64,000 nucleotides of DNA from contig RSEE01000033.1 of NCBI GenBank assembly GCA_003971905.1, positions 77,001 through 141,000 on the forward strand, in the 5' to 3' direction. Origin of the DNA: Moniliella sp. 'wahieum' (taxonomy: Eukaryota; Basidiomycota; Moniliellomycetes; Moniliellales; Moniliellaceae). The notes below the pieces were generated by a model. That model worked only from the letters and a program-made list of their open reading frames with translations. It had not been told where the DNA came from and searched no databases. Positions 20,707 to 33,130 of this stretch are shown in pieces (position 1 is the first letter of the stretch; each line of letters begins with the position of its first letter). The position numbers and the translations under genes are program-made.

Positions 20707-23700
20707 ACCCCCGCAAGATGACGGTTAGGTTTAGACGTAGCGTTCCCCCTGTCCCAGCCTAAGCTCTGTCAATGAAATGGACGTGACTTAGAGATTCTCT
20801 TAATTCTCCCTCGATCCACTTTCCACTTCCTGCCACTCGGGCCTCACTCGGAGCCAGCAAGCGATATTTGCACTCGTCTATAGCTCTCCGTTCTCATTCC
20901 TCTTACATGGCCTTCTTCTGAGCCATTTATAGTCAGAAGGATCATGGTCTCTTCATCAGAGTACTATATGCCCCAAGATTACCAACAAATGGTTTTGCAC
21001 ACTCACACTGCCTAACGGAGATGGTTCGGCCACATGCAAGCTAATCACGCGCATTCGCATCCAATCGCGCTGCGTCTCATATTATATTGGGTTTGAAGCC
21101 CTTCTTCGGGCTTCGTCATTTCCTTTCACCATTGCCTTCCTGATTGGATTGATACTAAGCTAACACAGGGCCCGCTGGATGCGCGAACCTAGGGGGACAG
21201 CCTGCCCTCGTCCCTCTCTTAGACTTTGCCAGCGTTATGGATGCAATATCATATGGTCTTGAATATGGAGCAGCGGAGAGTTGTGTGGACATTCGGGAGG
21301 AATACAATGCTCCCGGAAGCACGCATCTCACCCAGTACCTTCAATTATGGTGCCAGATGACGGTATTTCTACACTGATGAGACCTGGAATCCAGATGGTC
21401 CTCGAAGGTGATGCAATCGCACTAGTGGTGGTGGTGGTGGTCTAATCCAACCAGCAACGCCTACAGAGGAACATCAAGCAGCGAGTCGCCACCAGGGGCT
21501 AGCCAGGCTGCGGAACAAGGAAAAACAGGAGAGAAAAACAACGGAACCCTAGGCCTGAGGAGGAACTGAAGGGACATTGGCCAAAGCACGAGCCCTGATG
21601 GCTCAACATACACTTTCTAATGGATCTCGTCCCGTATAAGATGTAAGATCTGTTGTGACATGTCAGATCTGAGAGTGCACGCAGGGACTCGACGAGTAAT
21701 CTGGCACGACAGAGCTGGATACAACACGCTCTTATTGGCAAGGATTCCGCTATATTGTCCAGCTACATTACCATGCGCCAACATTCTGGCACTGGGGTAG
21801 CCATCGACGCTGTGAGAGGATTGTTGGCCTGTATACAACATATACAGAACGTGAGTGGCCGGTCAAAAGCCGGCCAAGCTTCAAAAAGGACAACTGTCCA
21901 AAGTGTTCAACAGTCAGGAAGGCGTCTCTCCGGTGACTACAGCGAGACACAGTCTCTTCTCCGTGAGGGGGCAGCATGCAATATGGTCGATCTCACCGCG
22001 CCATCAGAGAGGGAAGAGCAGAACAACAAACCAGGAGGGGCCCTCAGGCCTCATACCCATTGATGGAAGGGACCACCGTCAGTCCACTCTTCAAAAGTGG
22101 GATGTAAGACCGGAGGAACCCAAGGGGTTGGGTGATGAACCTCTGGAAATGTAGAGCAATGCAATCGCGGTGGTGGTAGTTGAGGTCTAAGCCTTATGCC
22201 ACACCTAGAGGAGACAGGGGTTCAAACAAGCCGAGTATACACGTGGAGGCTTCGGAGGTCAAATAAGGGGCGAAGGGTGATGAGGCGCCTTGGCCTATGT
22301 ACGGGATCGCGGGTCCCAACATGAGAACGAAGAGAAGGACCCTCTCCATGCCGGATACCATTATGCATTACTGGAAGTACATTGTCTCTCATTAACGAAG
22401 ACGCCACGCGTGTGGACCACAGCGTTTCGTCATAGTATACCGACGAAGATCCAAGGACCAAACGCACCACGGTTTCTGTTGGTGGATTTTCTGTGATGCC
22501 TCAAATGCATTTTGCGGCCGAACTCCACCGAAAGAAAAACATTGATTGGGCTGTGGAGGCGTGTGAAGAGCGTTTATCGCAACACACACCAAAGAAGTTC
22601 TCTTGCATAGCTAATCGAAAATGCCAGTAACAAGGTTCCGGATAGATATGTGAGGACTACGTACGAAATTCAAGGTGGGCAAGGCCCACAAGATTGTGCA
22701 CCAGAAATTTCGATTAGCCATGCCATGGAGGGCCGTATTACACGATACTTATTGTTCACTTCGGATTGCAGGTGGCCGAGGCGGAAGAGAATTCGCTGCC
22801 ACTAATGACCACTGCCAACGAATTACGTTTTGTAAGTCTTTGAGCGTGGAAGAGAGGGGTGGGTGCGGGTAATGGTTAGGGCCTTCATCTCAAAATGGCA
22901 CACTCATGAACTTGTGATGTCCAATGTTTTGTGGAGTTTAATTGGTTTTTGATAAGCTCGACTTTCTCGACAATCGCGCTTGATAGATATCGATACGGGG
23001 GACAAGATGGCCCAGGTGGTGATGCCACTGGATGGAAGGCCCTGGAAGATCGAGCGGGAGCAAAAGATCGTTTCTCGAAACACGCTGCGCCAGCCTTACA
23101 CGTCAGGTTACACATTGGTTGTCGATTCCACGCCAACTTGACACATTTCAAAGACAAGAGTGAAAGCCACTGGGCTCGCCGACTTCGATGATCGAACTTT
23201 ATCAGTTAAGCTTGATGGTGGTCGTGGCACTGGATGGGTGTCCACAGCCGGCATGCGCCGAGAACAGTTTCTGATGTCAGAGATCTCTGATCTCCGCCCT
23301 GAGCCTCAGGCGTCAGAGATCTCCTCCCTCAGATCTCCGCCCTTCGCTCCGCTGGTCTGCGCTCTCCGCTTGTTGAAAACGTTGACCTCCGAGTGCTGCT
23401 GCTGAGACGCTGAGGCTCAGCAGGCTCTGCGCGCCCAACACGTTGAACGTTGACGTTGACGTTGACACAGGCTGACGCTGAGCAGGCAGCCGACTGCTGA
23501 GCGCTGCTGAGCGCTGACTACTAATATGACCAGCTTGAACGTCTCGAACGCTTCACCACGTTTACTACTTGCAATCAATTGGAACACAGCCATTCACCAC
23601 CCCCGGCTGAATCATCCACTCATCGACCATCGATCATCGTTTGGGTTTGCGCTTCACGCTTCACGCTTCAAGCCTATCTCGCTGTTCCGTCGTGTTTGCC

Positions 23701-24079
23701 GTGTTTCCGATTGCAGCTGTAAGGGTGTTGCTCTGGCAGCCACCGGGACTGCTCACCGGTCACCGGTCACCGCTGGTAGCACCGCATTCAGTCTGAATAT
23801 TCAGGCCGCGTACTGATTCATAATTGCCTTCGAGAGTCTCCAAGTAAGTCACTAGCTATCTACAGCCATCCTGAAAGTACCTATACCGGCCGTATTAACC
23901 CGCCATCCCCCATTACTTGTACTTCCTCCCGTCTCTCCTGGGTTCTCGTCTGCCTCCCTCGCACCACCACCACCCACCTCATCTTCCCCAACTGCACCGT
24001 GGCTCTCTCTGGGTCTGAGGAACGTTCGGTTGCGGCGACAGCGCAAGCTCTTACTTTTTTATCCCTCTCCCGAGTCCCC
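20707..24079. other. Gene-less 3.4-kb stretch, AT-richer
   Basis: No gene is supported. It has a GTG microsatellite at 21,424-21,439 and two related 60-bp segments near 21,390 and 22,140. AGATCT/CAGATC words occur at 23,277-23,335, GACGTT and TGAGCGC words at 23,440-23,520, and three TCACCGG-type heptamers at 23753-23773. Part could be old, unrecognisable transposon DNA. Confidence 0.5.
23753..23773 (+). repeat. Three in-phase TCA heptamers (TCACCGG)
   Basis: TCACCGG, TCACCGG, TCACCGC in one phase, about 300 bp upstream of the arrestin-like gene. Confidence 0.85.
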
Positions 24080-26312
24080 ATGCTTTCACCACAACGTGCG
24101 CATCATCCAGCGTGCGAGATTGCTCTCCACGTGGCGAGCGAGGATGTGTAGTACGCCCTCCTCCTCTCCGGGCACGCCAACCAGTGCGGACCAAACCCTC
24201 AGTGGGCTGGTGGAGCTGCTGTGTCCAACAGATCGGTCGATTGAGTCGGTCAAGGTGTCGCTTCAGGGGCTGCAGACCCTACATTTCCCTGATACGACCG
24301 TTCCATCGGGGTACGGTGCGAAGAGAAAGTTGTTTTCAAACCGGACGCTGCACCTTATCGATCATTCCCTCCATCCTGTCCCACACGACCATCAGTCCCC
24401 CCCGGCGCCTACCGCCGTGGCGGCCCCAGGCGAGGGCGATGCGCTCGATGCGGCGTCTCTTGTTTCTAGCTTGAGCGAAGAAGGAGCCCCCGACCCACCC
24501 CCTGAATTCGCTCCTGACATGACACATGCCAAGGCTGTAAGCGTCACTCGAGAGCCGCTCCAACTGACAGCTGGTGTGCACGGGTAGGTGCCTCGCGTCG
24601 ATGTTGCGAGGAGAACATGTTGTCCACTAACCGAAATGTTGTGCGCTATTCTAGGTTTGAATATGCCTTCATCATTCCCGCTACCACGGCGGCCTCCTGT
24701 GCATCGACTCGGAACGCGTCCCTGCGGTACGTTTTGACCGCCACTGCGGCGGTGCCGGGCGAGAAAGCAAAGGGGACGTTTCTACCTGGAAGGAAGTGTT
24801 CATCATTGCTCAAGTCCAACCCGATGGTGGACCTACGCCGCTGGAATTGCAGTATGCCGACTACCACGATGCATTGGGTCTCCTCTCTCTTTCCCTCTTC
24901 TGCCTCGCTCACCGTCGGTGGCGCCGTGGCGGTAGAGGTGCACCATCCCGACCCACCGCCTGGCGTGGCGGTACATACGATTCGCATCTACCTGGAACAA
25001 ACCATTGAACTCTTTAGTTCGCACCGGCAAGCGTGGCTCAAGCTCCCGACGGAGAAACTGCGACTGTGGGAGAAAGGATGCCAGCCGTACTCGGCGCGTC
25101 GACCGGACGATGTGATGCCCAAGGATACGGTTTGGTTTGCGCAAGCGACGAGGAGGGCGTGCCTACATCCGGACGGCCCGGCCGGGGAGCCGGAGCGGGA
25201 CGGCCGAGCCTGAGCCCGTTTGGTCCTACCCTGGATGGGACATTTGCTTACCACAGTGTTGCCGGCCCGCCGCAACAACCCTCGAGCCAAGCCAATGGCT
25301 ATTCGCTCAACTCGATTCTTCGTCTGCCGGACCACCGAGCGATGCGGCCGAGCACGGTGCGCGGGTCCAAGACGGACATTCGGGTGTCGCATCAGATTGG
25401 CATGGAAGTGTTCTTTTCCCGGCTCGGCGTGCTGGACACGGGACGGACGAGCGAGACGGCGGGCTTGCCCAAAGTACAAGTGTTTTCCATGCACCGTTCC
25501 ATCTCGATTCCTTCCTGTGCCTGCACCCACGACACCATCCACCTCCCGCCCTATACTCTTGAGCCGCCACCGCAATCTCGCCCCAGCTCACGCAGGAGCA
25601 GCTTGTCGCCCACCACACGGCCCATTTCCACCGTTTCACCCCCCTCGCCCCTCCTTACGCCCGAGAGGGAAGCGCGGCCGTCGTTGCGGTCCAGCCTGGC
25701 CAGCCTCAAATCTGGTCACCGTTCCCGCCAAGCTTCCCCCGAGCGCACGGGCACGAGCACTGCTACGCCCCCACGTCCAACCCCATTGCCAAGGCCAAGT
25801 CGAGCCAAAACCTGCGACGCAAGTTTCAAGACGGCACGCGTTCCCCGCCGAAACGGCCAACGCTGCGCACCTTCCACTCATTTACCACGCCACGCTCGGT
25901 CTTGGGGAAACTTGCGCCCACCTCGGTGCCGAAGAGTGAGACGAGTTCGCCTGAAGCGGGCGCGGGCGTGGCTGTGGCCCGACCGCGACCCGCTGCGCCG
26001 CCTGTCCAACCGGATTGGGCACTGCCTTCGCCCTACTTTGGCGAGACGCATACGTCGTATGCGCATTGTACGTGCGGTAGGGGTTTGGACGAATTGGCCG
26101 AAGGCGAACAACGCTTGTTGGACGGCGTGCCTACCGCCCCGGGCGTCTGGCTCGACGTGCATGAGCCAAGTGAAGCGCCGCCGCCGTGGCGGCCACCGAG
26201 TGAGGACCGTCGTGTGCCCCTGTTTTTCGATCGAGGGTATGGTGAATCGGCCAAGGGGGGAGGACTTCCCCTGTGCGTTGCTCAGAGTACGGACCCCATT
26301 CTTTCTTCGTAG
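24080..26312 (+). CDS. Arrestin-like protein (arrestin N/C domain)
   Basis: Cytosolic adaptor with an arrestin fold. The N-terminal part starts CEIALHVASEDV, then SGLVELLCP and SIESVKVSLQGLQTLHFPD (near 24,240-24,290), the beta-strand pattern of arrestin N domains. After an intron at 24584-24654 (donor GTAGGT, branch CTAAC), FEYAFIIPATTAAS, ASLTVGGAVAVEVHHPDP and HTIRIYLEQTIELFSS continue the fold. The C-terminal half is Ser/Pro-rich and ends in SEDRRVPLFFDRGYGES before the TAG near 26,310. In fungi such proteins recruit ubiquitin ligases to transporters or act in pH signalling; no PPxY motif is clear in what I can read. ATG 24080 fits the fold start. Frame slips occur near 24,137, 24,770, 24,890, 25,150 and 25,800. 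Converges with the exonuclease gene 600 bp downstream. Confidence 0.75.
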
Positions 26313-26916
26313 GGAGGCGGAATGGAGGATCATCGATCATGACTCATGGATCGATCCCTTTGATGGATCGTAATCCCTCCCTCTCCCCTTCCGGATGCTG
26401 CCTTTCCCTAGTCTACGTCCCCGTGGACCTTTTATTTTTGCTCGCTACTTCCATCTCATAACCCACCCACTTGTTGCTCGTCGTCGCTGGTTCGACCTTC
26501 CTCCCACCATCTTGGACATTTCATTGATACCTACTACTACTGCATACTTCTGCCCGCCTCACTCTCGCTTTTCTGCCTAGTAGTAACCACAGCGCGAGTA
26601 AGGCCACTCTCTCTTAATCTAATGAAATCGGTTGCGTTCCCCAACTGCTTGACGAAGGCCATCGAGTAGAACTTTCCAACACGGTCAACGACCACATCCA
26701 GCTCGCACTGATGACAGGCTTGATGAATATATTGTCGATGACACTGGACAGGGAAAATGGGGAAGGTCGGAGGGGGGAGAGAGGGGGGAAAGGAGAGGAA
26801 AGGGGAGCGGAGGCGGCTCGTCGGTTAGGAAGAGGGGCGGAGGGAGGTAACGTGCCCCGAAATACGATTGTCCAAGAATCCTTCTCATCCATGCTCATTT
26901 CAACTCATTCGGGGAC

Positions 26917-28663
26917 TCAGGGCCGTCGGCGCTTGGGAGCAAATGCGGCTGCGCGGCTTGTCTTGCTAGCAGAGGAACTCATCAGGGCCATTGCGTTGAG
27001 TCGTTGGGGCGGGGCGGAAGCTGGTGTGCCGGATGCGGATGGGCCGGCGGCGTCGGCCGGGGTCTGGGCGAGATGGGCAGCAACGTTAAAGTAGGGCGAG
27101 GTGGAGGTGGCTTTATTTTTCGGGTCAAAGGGGGAGATGCGATCTACGCCCTTGGTGTTCCCGTACCCACTCCCGTTGTTTTCCGCGGCCAACTTGGCCT
27201 GGACAAGGTGCAACGGAGCCAGCGCATCTTCCATCGCGTCGTGCCCGGCCGTCGTGTCGACCTGGATCAGGCGGCCGAGGTGTTGGGCGACCAAATCCCG
27301 TAGACTCTGTCGTAACGGTGGCCCGCGCGGATGCGGAAGAGCATGGCGGTATCCACAATGTAAGGGTGGACGATCCGCAAGGCACTCAAATCGTTCTCAA
27401 GCCCATGACCAACGAGAATGGTATCGCGGTGCATCAGTGCCAGCAGGCGGTCGCGCGCCTCGGCAAAACTCACCACCTCCCTCCCTTGCTCGGCTGCCGT
27501 GGCAAAGGTAGCCGGCGACAAGCCGGAAAAGCGCGTGTTGTAATCAATCATCTCGGCCGCCGGCTTGACCAGCACATTGGCAATCGTCTTGCCCTCCGAG
27601 GAGAGAATGGCCAGTTGAGTCAAGCTCTTGCCCGCCGTCGTGTAGCACAACTCACAGTCGAGGGAAAGCACATCGTGTGCCTCGGTCCGCGCCGCTGCCG
27701 CTGGGAGCGTGGAGGCAGTCTCGACGAAAGCGATGCGCTGGTGCAACTTTTCTGGCTCTTCTTCCCGAAACACATGCAACGGGGCGGAACAGCAGGCGCG
27801 GTCGCCCGACGACCATGACGGACCCCGTCGGCGTCAGCTCCGCCCCGCAGCACGTCCAGCGCCATACCTTGCGCTGCCGACCCACCGTCGCATCGGGTCG
27901 CTTGCGCCCATGATGAAACCGGCAGGGGGGGTACGCATCCGTCTCGTCGCCATTGGCCGCCTGAGCAGCGGCAGACATCGACAGCACAGAAAAGGAAGCG
28001 GCACAGCGGTCGCATGTCTTGATCTCGCCCTCGGACGTGGGCGTGGACCCTCCAGGGCCCCACTCGGGCGGGATGGACGTGATATATCGCCACCGATGCA
28101 GCAGCGTGGCTGGACACACGTAATGCGCAGTGCGGAGAGCGTCCGCGGTGATGCGGCCTCGCAAGGCGCGCGCGGCAGCCGCACGCTTGGTCCGCACCGC
28201 CTGCTGGGTTCCCGTCTCGGGGCACTGTTGAAGCACGCGGCGGGCCTGGGCGTAATCGGGCTCCTGCCCCTCGGCAGCGGGGGGGGCAAGGAGAGCCAAG
28301 GCTCGTCGGCGGCGGCGGGCGGGGGGCGCGGGGGCGGCGAGTGAGGGCGACGCGGGCGACGTGGGTGGCGGTGGTGTAGCCGCGCTGGGAGCTGGAGGCG
28401 CTTCGGAAGGTTTCGAGCTCCTGGGCGAGCGCGTCGTGCGGGCCAAGGCCTTGGCGAGGGGGGCGAGGGAAGGGTGGGCACGAGGACGCTGTACAGGGCA
28501 AGGAACTCGGCGTAGAGCTTGTTGAGCGCCATCTGCCGCTGGGGAGCGGGACGGCGCTGGCGCGCGGATGGTCATTGGCAGCGATGCGCGGCGCGCCGGG
28601 CGGCGGCGGCTGGGCGCGCGTGGGCGGCGGCGGCAGCGGCGTGGGATGCATGCGCTTCTGCAT
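26917..28663 (-). CDS. REX3: RNA exonuclease, REX3-like DEDDh nuclease
   Basis: 3'-5' RNA exonuclease of the REX3/REXO family, which trims small stable RNAs such as the RNase MRP RNA in yeast. From the N-terminus: MALNKLYAEFLALYSVLVP (near 28,530), a helix typical of REX3; a Cys-rich module with GEIKTCDRCAASF, YPPCRFHHGRKRP and WRWTCCGAE near 27,850-28,030, matching the family's zinc-binding segment; then the DEDDh fold with Exo I LSLDCELCYTT (27,655), Exo II LVGHGLENDLSAL (27,390) and Exo III AGHDAMEDALAPL (27,230), including the expected acidic residues and His. The tail after 27,150 is Ser/Pro/Ala-rich and ends KRRRP. Frame slips are needed near 28,500, 27,800 and 27,310; with them all motifs fall in order. 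ATG 28663 is one of several possible starts. Confidence 0.85.
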
Positions 28664-28749
28664 GGCCGGCGGGTGCTCGATGGCGAGGCGCGTCCGCTTC
28701 GTCTGGCGGCGCTCGCGGCCGCCGCTCGAGCCATACTATTCCCGAGCAA

Positions 28750-30561
28750 AAAATGCCGCGCACGTGACCTGGATGCGTCACCGCGTCACCCTCTCTCCAT
28801 TCCGCCTTCCGCCCTGGGGGCATTCAACGTTCAGCCGACGACACAGGCCAGCCTCCTCCGGTGTGCTTTGCCCTCCACCCGCCCGCCCTCTCTCCTGGGC
28901 GAACCTCGCTTGCCAAGAACCCCCACCGCCATCCAGTCTCTTCTGCACAGAATGCACATGTGAGCCTTGGGCCTAGGGCCTTGGCCTCCTCTCGTCCCCG
29001 CGTCCCTCCTCTCTCTTGGCCTGTCTAGTCTTCAAGTCTACCAGAAGGTAATGATGGATGAATGTGATGGCCGTACTATACGTTTCCTCCCCCGTTCTGG
29101 ATTGGATCCAATTGTTGGCCTTTGACCGATTTGACTGGGCTTGAAGAGCTTGACCCTTGAAGCTGGCGGTTGGCCCTGGTGCGCTATTAGCAGCCCATTA
29201 CGCGCTAGGCAGATACAGGAAGGACACGCGTTGCGACACGGTTGCGAGTTGCGACTACTGATGCAGGGTGTGTGTGATACATGTGATGTACATGCCCAGA
29301 AACGGCTGTTCGCTGTGCCCATCCTATTGAACGTACCCGGGTCCCCATACATCGAAGACGTATGACGTAGGGAAAGAGGTAGCCCCCCCCTTGCCCACGC
29401 TGAGGCAGCTTGCCCTCTCAACGATCTCTGCGCTTCAGCACAGCGCTCAGTCTGCGCAGGCCTGCACCCCGCCATGCTGCCAGCCCAACAATGCGGGTAG
29501 GGAGATGCTTGGAGAAACCCACTAGGCCCTGCGTCAGCGTCTCTGTGCCTCAGCGCGCCCCAGCGCCCCAGCGTGTGCTGCGCTTTTTGCGCATCTGCCA
29601 AGGTTAAACGTACTGAACGTTGAGCCTTTGCGCTGCGTTTTACCAGCTGCACATGCTTTCCTGTTGGAGCTAATAGCTAACCGGCGTCGCAACAGGCCGT
29701 CGTGTGTCGTCGTCGCTGTTGCGCACAAGGGAAAGACGAGGAGGGGGAGACGGAGTGCCAGCCTGGGTCGAAGGCGAGAGGCGCGGTGGGTGAGTGCAGG
29801 TTAATCGATAGGGATGCGCTGGGAAGGCCAGCGGCGTAGGGAGCAGCGATTCGCGCCTGGCTGCGTCCCCCCAATTCGACGGGACCGGGGCAGTGTGGGC
29901 GACGCAGCTCGATCAGCCGGACAAGCAGGCTGCGCACTGCCCCCGGGCGGGTGTGCGAGGCCGATCGGCGCCCGCACGGCGGCTGTGTGGGCTGTGCGTG
30001 GGGGCGGGTGCCGGCGTGGAGGCATCACCCATCGCGCAGCCATGCGTGCGGGCTGATCGATCGCCACGCTCGTCCCGCCAGCGCCGGCGGAGGCAGGCGT
30101 GGGCTTGAGCAGTGCTGGGCGGGCGTAGGCAGGGCAGCCGTGGGCATGCCTGGGGGATTCAGTAACATATGCTGCCCATGCTCAGCGCTCAGGCTCAGCG
30201 GCCCAGCGCCATCCCACATCGCACACTAACAGATCGCACATCGCCCCCCCCGCCTCCCCTCCACCGCCACCGCCCCCGCCTCGTCACCTCCGCCAGCTGC
30301 CCTCCCCCCGCTGCCCCCGCGCCCCCCCCCCCCCCCCCCCCCACCCCCCCCCCCCCCTGGCCCCATCGTCCCCCCGTCTGGGCCGGTCGCCGATACCGCC
30401 ACGGCTCTCCCGCCCCTGCCCAGGCCGGTGCTCGCAGCTGCAGCTGCCCGACGGCCAACGGCGGCTGCCGTCGGTCCTCGGCACATGCACTTCCCTCCCC
30501 CGGTCCAAAACGAAAGAGCGTGTCCAGGCGTCGCGGCCCGCGCTGCCGCCCCTCTGGCTCG
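28750..30561. other. Divergent intergenic region between REX3 and ROT1
   Basis: No gene is supported. Segments near 29,400-29,620 and 30,170-30,210 are built of CAGCGC/CTCAGC and TGAACGT words. GC-rich DNA from 29,800 on keeps chance frames open on both strands. A long poly-C run lies at 30,322-30,357. Confidence 0.5.
30322..30357 (+). repeat. Poly-C run (21 C, A, 14 C)
   Basis: Twenty-one C, one A, then fourteen C, about 205 bp before the ROT1 start codon. The minus strand could form G-quadruplex and the plus strand an i-motif. The exact length is unreliable in a sequence with homopolymer errors. Confidence 0.9.
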
Positions 30562-31282
30562 ATGGCTGTTGGTCTGCCCGCACGCTGGGCCGGGCTAGCA
30601 GGCCTTGGCCTCTCCCTGGCCGTCGGCATGGGCCTTCCCTGCTCGGGTCCGGGTTGGACAACAATGTGACGTCGATTGAAGGGACTTGGAGTTCCGGCTC
30701 AGGTGCTGTGAGCACTGGATTGGTACGTCCCCGCCCCTGCCGAAAGCGTGGCTGAGGGAGCATGCGACCTGACCCCAACCCCCTGTTCCCCCGTCTGTAG
30801 AGCTTTTCAACCCGATGACGTTCGAGTTTGCCGTGCCACCGTCCGGGGGGATTAGCTACAGTTTTACCGACGACGGCTTTTGGGAGCAGAGCAAGTACAT
30901 CTTTGCCAACGATCCTACCTACAACCGGTGTGTGAACGCGACGCTTCTCTGGCAGCATGGCACCTACACCTTCAACGCCAATGGATCTCTCTCCCTCCGT
31001 CCGTTCCCATCAGACGGGCATGTGCTCACAGTGGACATGTGCGGTGGGCAGACGGTGCAAGAGGACTGGTACAACCAGTTTGAACTAATTCCCGAGTGGT
31101 ACATTTACCTCGAGTCGAGCATGGGCTTTAGCACCCCGGACGAGTCGGCGTATGCGCTACAAATGTACCAAGACGGCGGGGAGGGGCAGACGGGTACCGC
31201 GATGCCGCCTCTCTTCCTCCAAGCTCGACCGCCCGTCATGCTGCCCATACAGCAACTGCACGAACCTGTGCTCAACGGCTAG
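30562..31282 (+). CDS. ROT1: ROT1, ER chaperone for cell-wall glucan synthesis
   Basis: ROT1 family: an ER membrane/lumen chaperone required for beta-1,6-glucan synthesis and glycoprotein folding, essential in yeast. ATG 30562 opens a hydrophobic signal (GLAGLGLSLAVGMGL). TSIEGTWSSGSGAVSTGL precedes an 80-nt intron at 30723-30802 (donor GTACGT). LFNPMTFEFAVPPSGGISYS, then FTDDGFWEQSKYIF, NRCVNATLLWQHGTYTF, NGSLSLRPF, DMCGGQTVQEDWYNQFEL and PLFLQARPPVMLP follow the order of the family's conserved blocks. Potential N-glycosylation sites are NVT, NAT and NGS. The protein ends at TAG 31280. One frame slip near 30,640 separates the signal peptide from the mature part. Length (about 210 residues) is a little short of yeast ROT1, and the C-terminal membrane anchor expected in yeast is not evident. 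Confidence 0.9.
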
Positions 31283-33130
31283 CCCCCCTCGTGCCAATCT
31301 GTATGGATTGTATGGGGAAGAGAGGGGTAGGGCTCCCTCTCCTTCCTCCTTGGTCGCGTGCCGTACTTTTCTTCTACGTGCCCTCCTATTTGCGTCTCTT
31401 GTTCTATTGTAGGTACGGTTCGGTTTGTCGGCAGTATCGGGCTTCCTGTCCCGGCCATGACTCCCCTCTCCCCCCTCGTCTCATAACCATGTGCATACCT
31501 GCCCCGCTCTCCCCTCTCCCCTCCCCTTGTCCCCCCGTTCCCACCACCGCACGGTGGGGCCGTTAAAGCTCTCGGGCTAATCCACTTTGACTCTCCACCA
31601 CAGTCAGTCCCATCGCTGGCTCTCTTTTCCCTCCTCTTCTCTCCCCTCCTCCTTTCCCCTTTTCCCCTTTCCATCCCCCCTCCCCTCGATGCAACGAGCA
31701 ACCCCCCTGGCTCTCGCCTCCTATGTCCTCCTGCGTCTAGTCGAACGGTAAACGTTAATCGTTTAGGTGAGCCCGGTATGGTTGGAATGGGTTGGGCAGA
31801 CGGGCAGTGTGAGGCCTGAGCGCCGGTGACGCTGCCGCGTACCGTGTGACATTGTGACGCGCCAACCGAAGTGACGTAGGGGCGTAGAGGATCCAAAAAG
31901 GCGGCAGAGATCGACAGCCTCTGGGCCAGCAAAGTCTTGGCAAGTGGACGGCCTATACGCACGTCCAATTCAAACGCAATCTCGTCTGGATGCCAAACAC
32001 TAATGTCGATAAGTAAGGTCCAAGGTCCTCCGTAGGACCCAGCGTCTGGGCCGGGTTACCCGTCACCGTTACCGTTATAATGAACGTGAGTCCGTCGGGT
32101 GCATCTCGACGCACCCCCCTTGGTGCACCGCGTCATGGAGGATCCCCCTTCCCCCCACTATACTGTGTTACCCTCTGGTCATACCAGTCTCATTGCATAA
32201 CGCGATGCACTCTAACCTATCCCTCCAATCTGCAACCTACCGCCTATTGGGCGGAGTGGCTTCCACAGTCCCCATCTCCCATGAATTCTACCTGCCACTC
32301 AATTCAAAAGTTGGTTCAACACAGTCATCGCCATGCTCTTCCTGGCGCTCGCTGGATGGAGAGATCTACGGATGACGCAGAAAGAGGAACCTCAAATGGG
32401 CGCCGCGCGTGGGCTTCGTTGGGTGCCCGCCGATATCTCATTCTGGTAGCTTATCTCTCATGACTGTGACCTGGGACCCGATGGGAGCGATAGTGTTTCT
32501 GAAACGCGCCAGGACGTTTTCATCGCCATGCGTGGCATTCCTTTCCGTTACGCGTCTCCGTCTGATTAATGTCACTGGAACATCATTAACGACCTTCGTA
32601 CTGGCATACATTCCATAGTCGGTCGGCCCAGTGGAATGCCCTCAGGCCCTCTCGTGACCTTCAAAACAGCACTGGCGCAACGCACTCCTCTCCCTGTCTG
32701 ATATTGGACATATAGGACCGGCCGGTCAGGTGGTGATGGCCCAACCCCCCAACCTCCACGGAATCATCCTCACCGGTTCACCAATCTCTCAAACCAACGC
32801 CTTCTGAGTGGGACGTCAGCGCCGCTTCGCTCCACACTTAATTCGCGCCCGTGCATCAACATGCATCAACCCTTACCACCCCCAAGGATGTCTGACTTGT
32901 ACCCAATCTGCTTGGCTGCAAGGCAAAAACGAAGCTATGGGGAAGGCCTATGGCACGAAGCCGGGAAAAGGCCAAATATGCAATGCTACAGTATCTACCC
33001 TCCCACTGCATGCGCAGGAGAAGAGAGCGAGCACGACGGGTACAAAAAAGGCAAGACACGCCCAACAAAAATACACACACAAGCGCAAGTGAGCAAAGGA
33101 GCCCTACCCCGCACTCAACTCAAGGCCGTT
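31283..33130. other. Gene-less stretch between ROT1 and the SANT-like gene
   Basis: The ROT1 3' flank is CT-rich to about 31,700. Reading frames on either strand (up to 229 codons) have no family resemblance. No arrays of the heptamer type were seen. The last 100 bp, with CACACAAGCGCAAGTGAG, is probably 3'-UTR of the minus-strand gene. Confidence 0.5.

Noticed and set aside
22985-23145. Short frame AQVVMPLDGRPWKIEREQ in gene-less DNA
   Set aside because: It looks protein-like but is under 60 codons, isolated, and matches no family I know.
31279-31968. 229-codon minus-strand frame after ROT1
   Set aside because: It lies over the CT-rich 3' flank of ROT1; Arg/Gly/Glu-rich composition follows from the base content.
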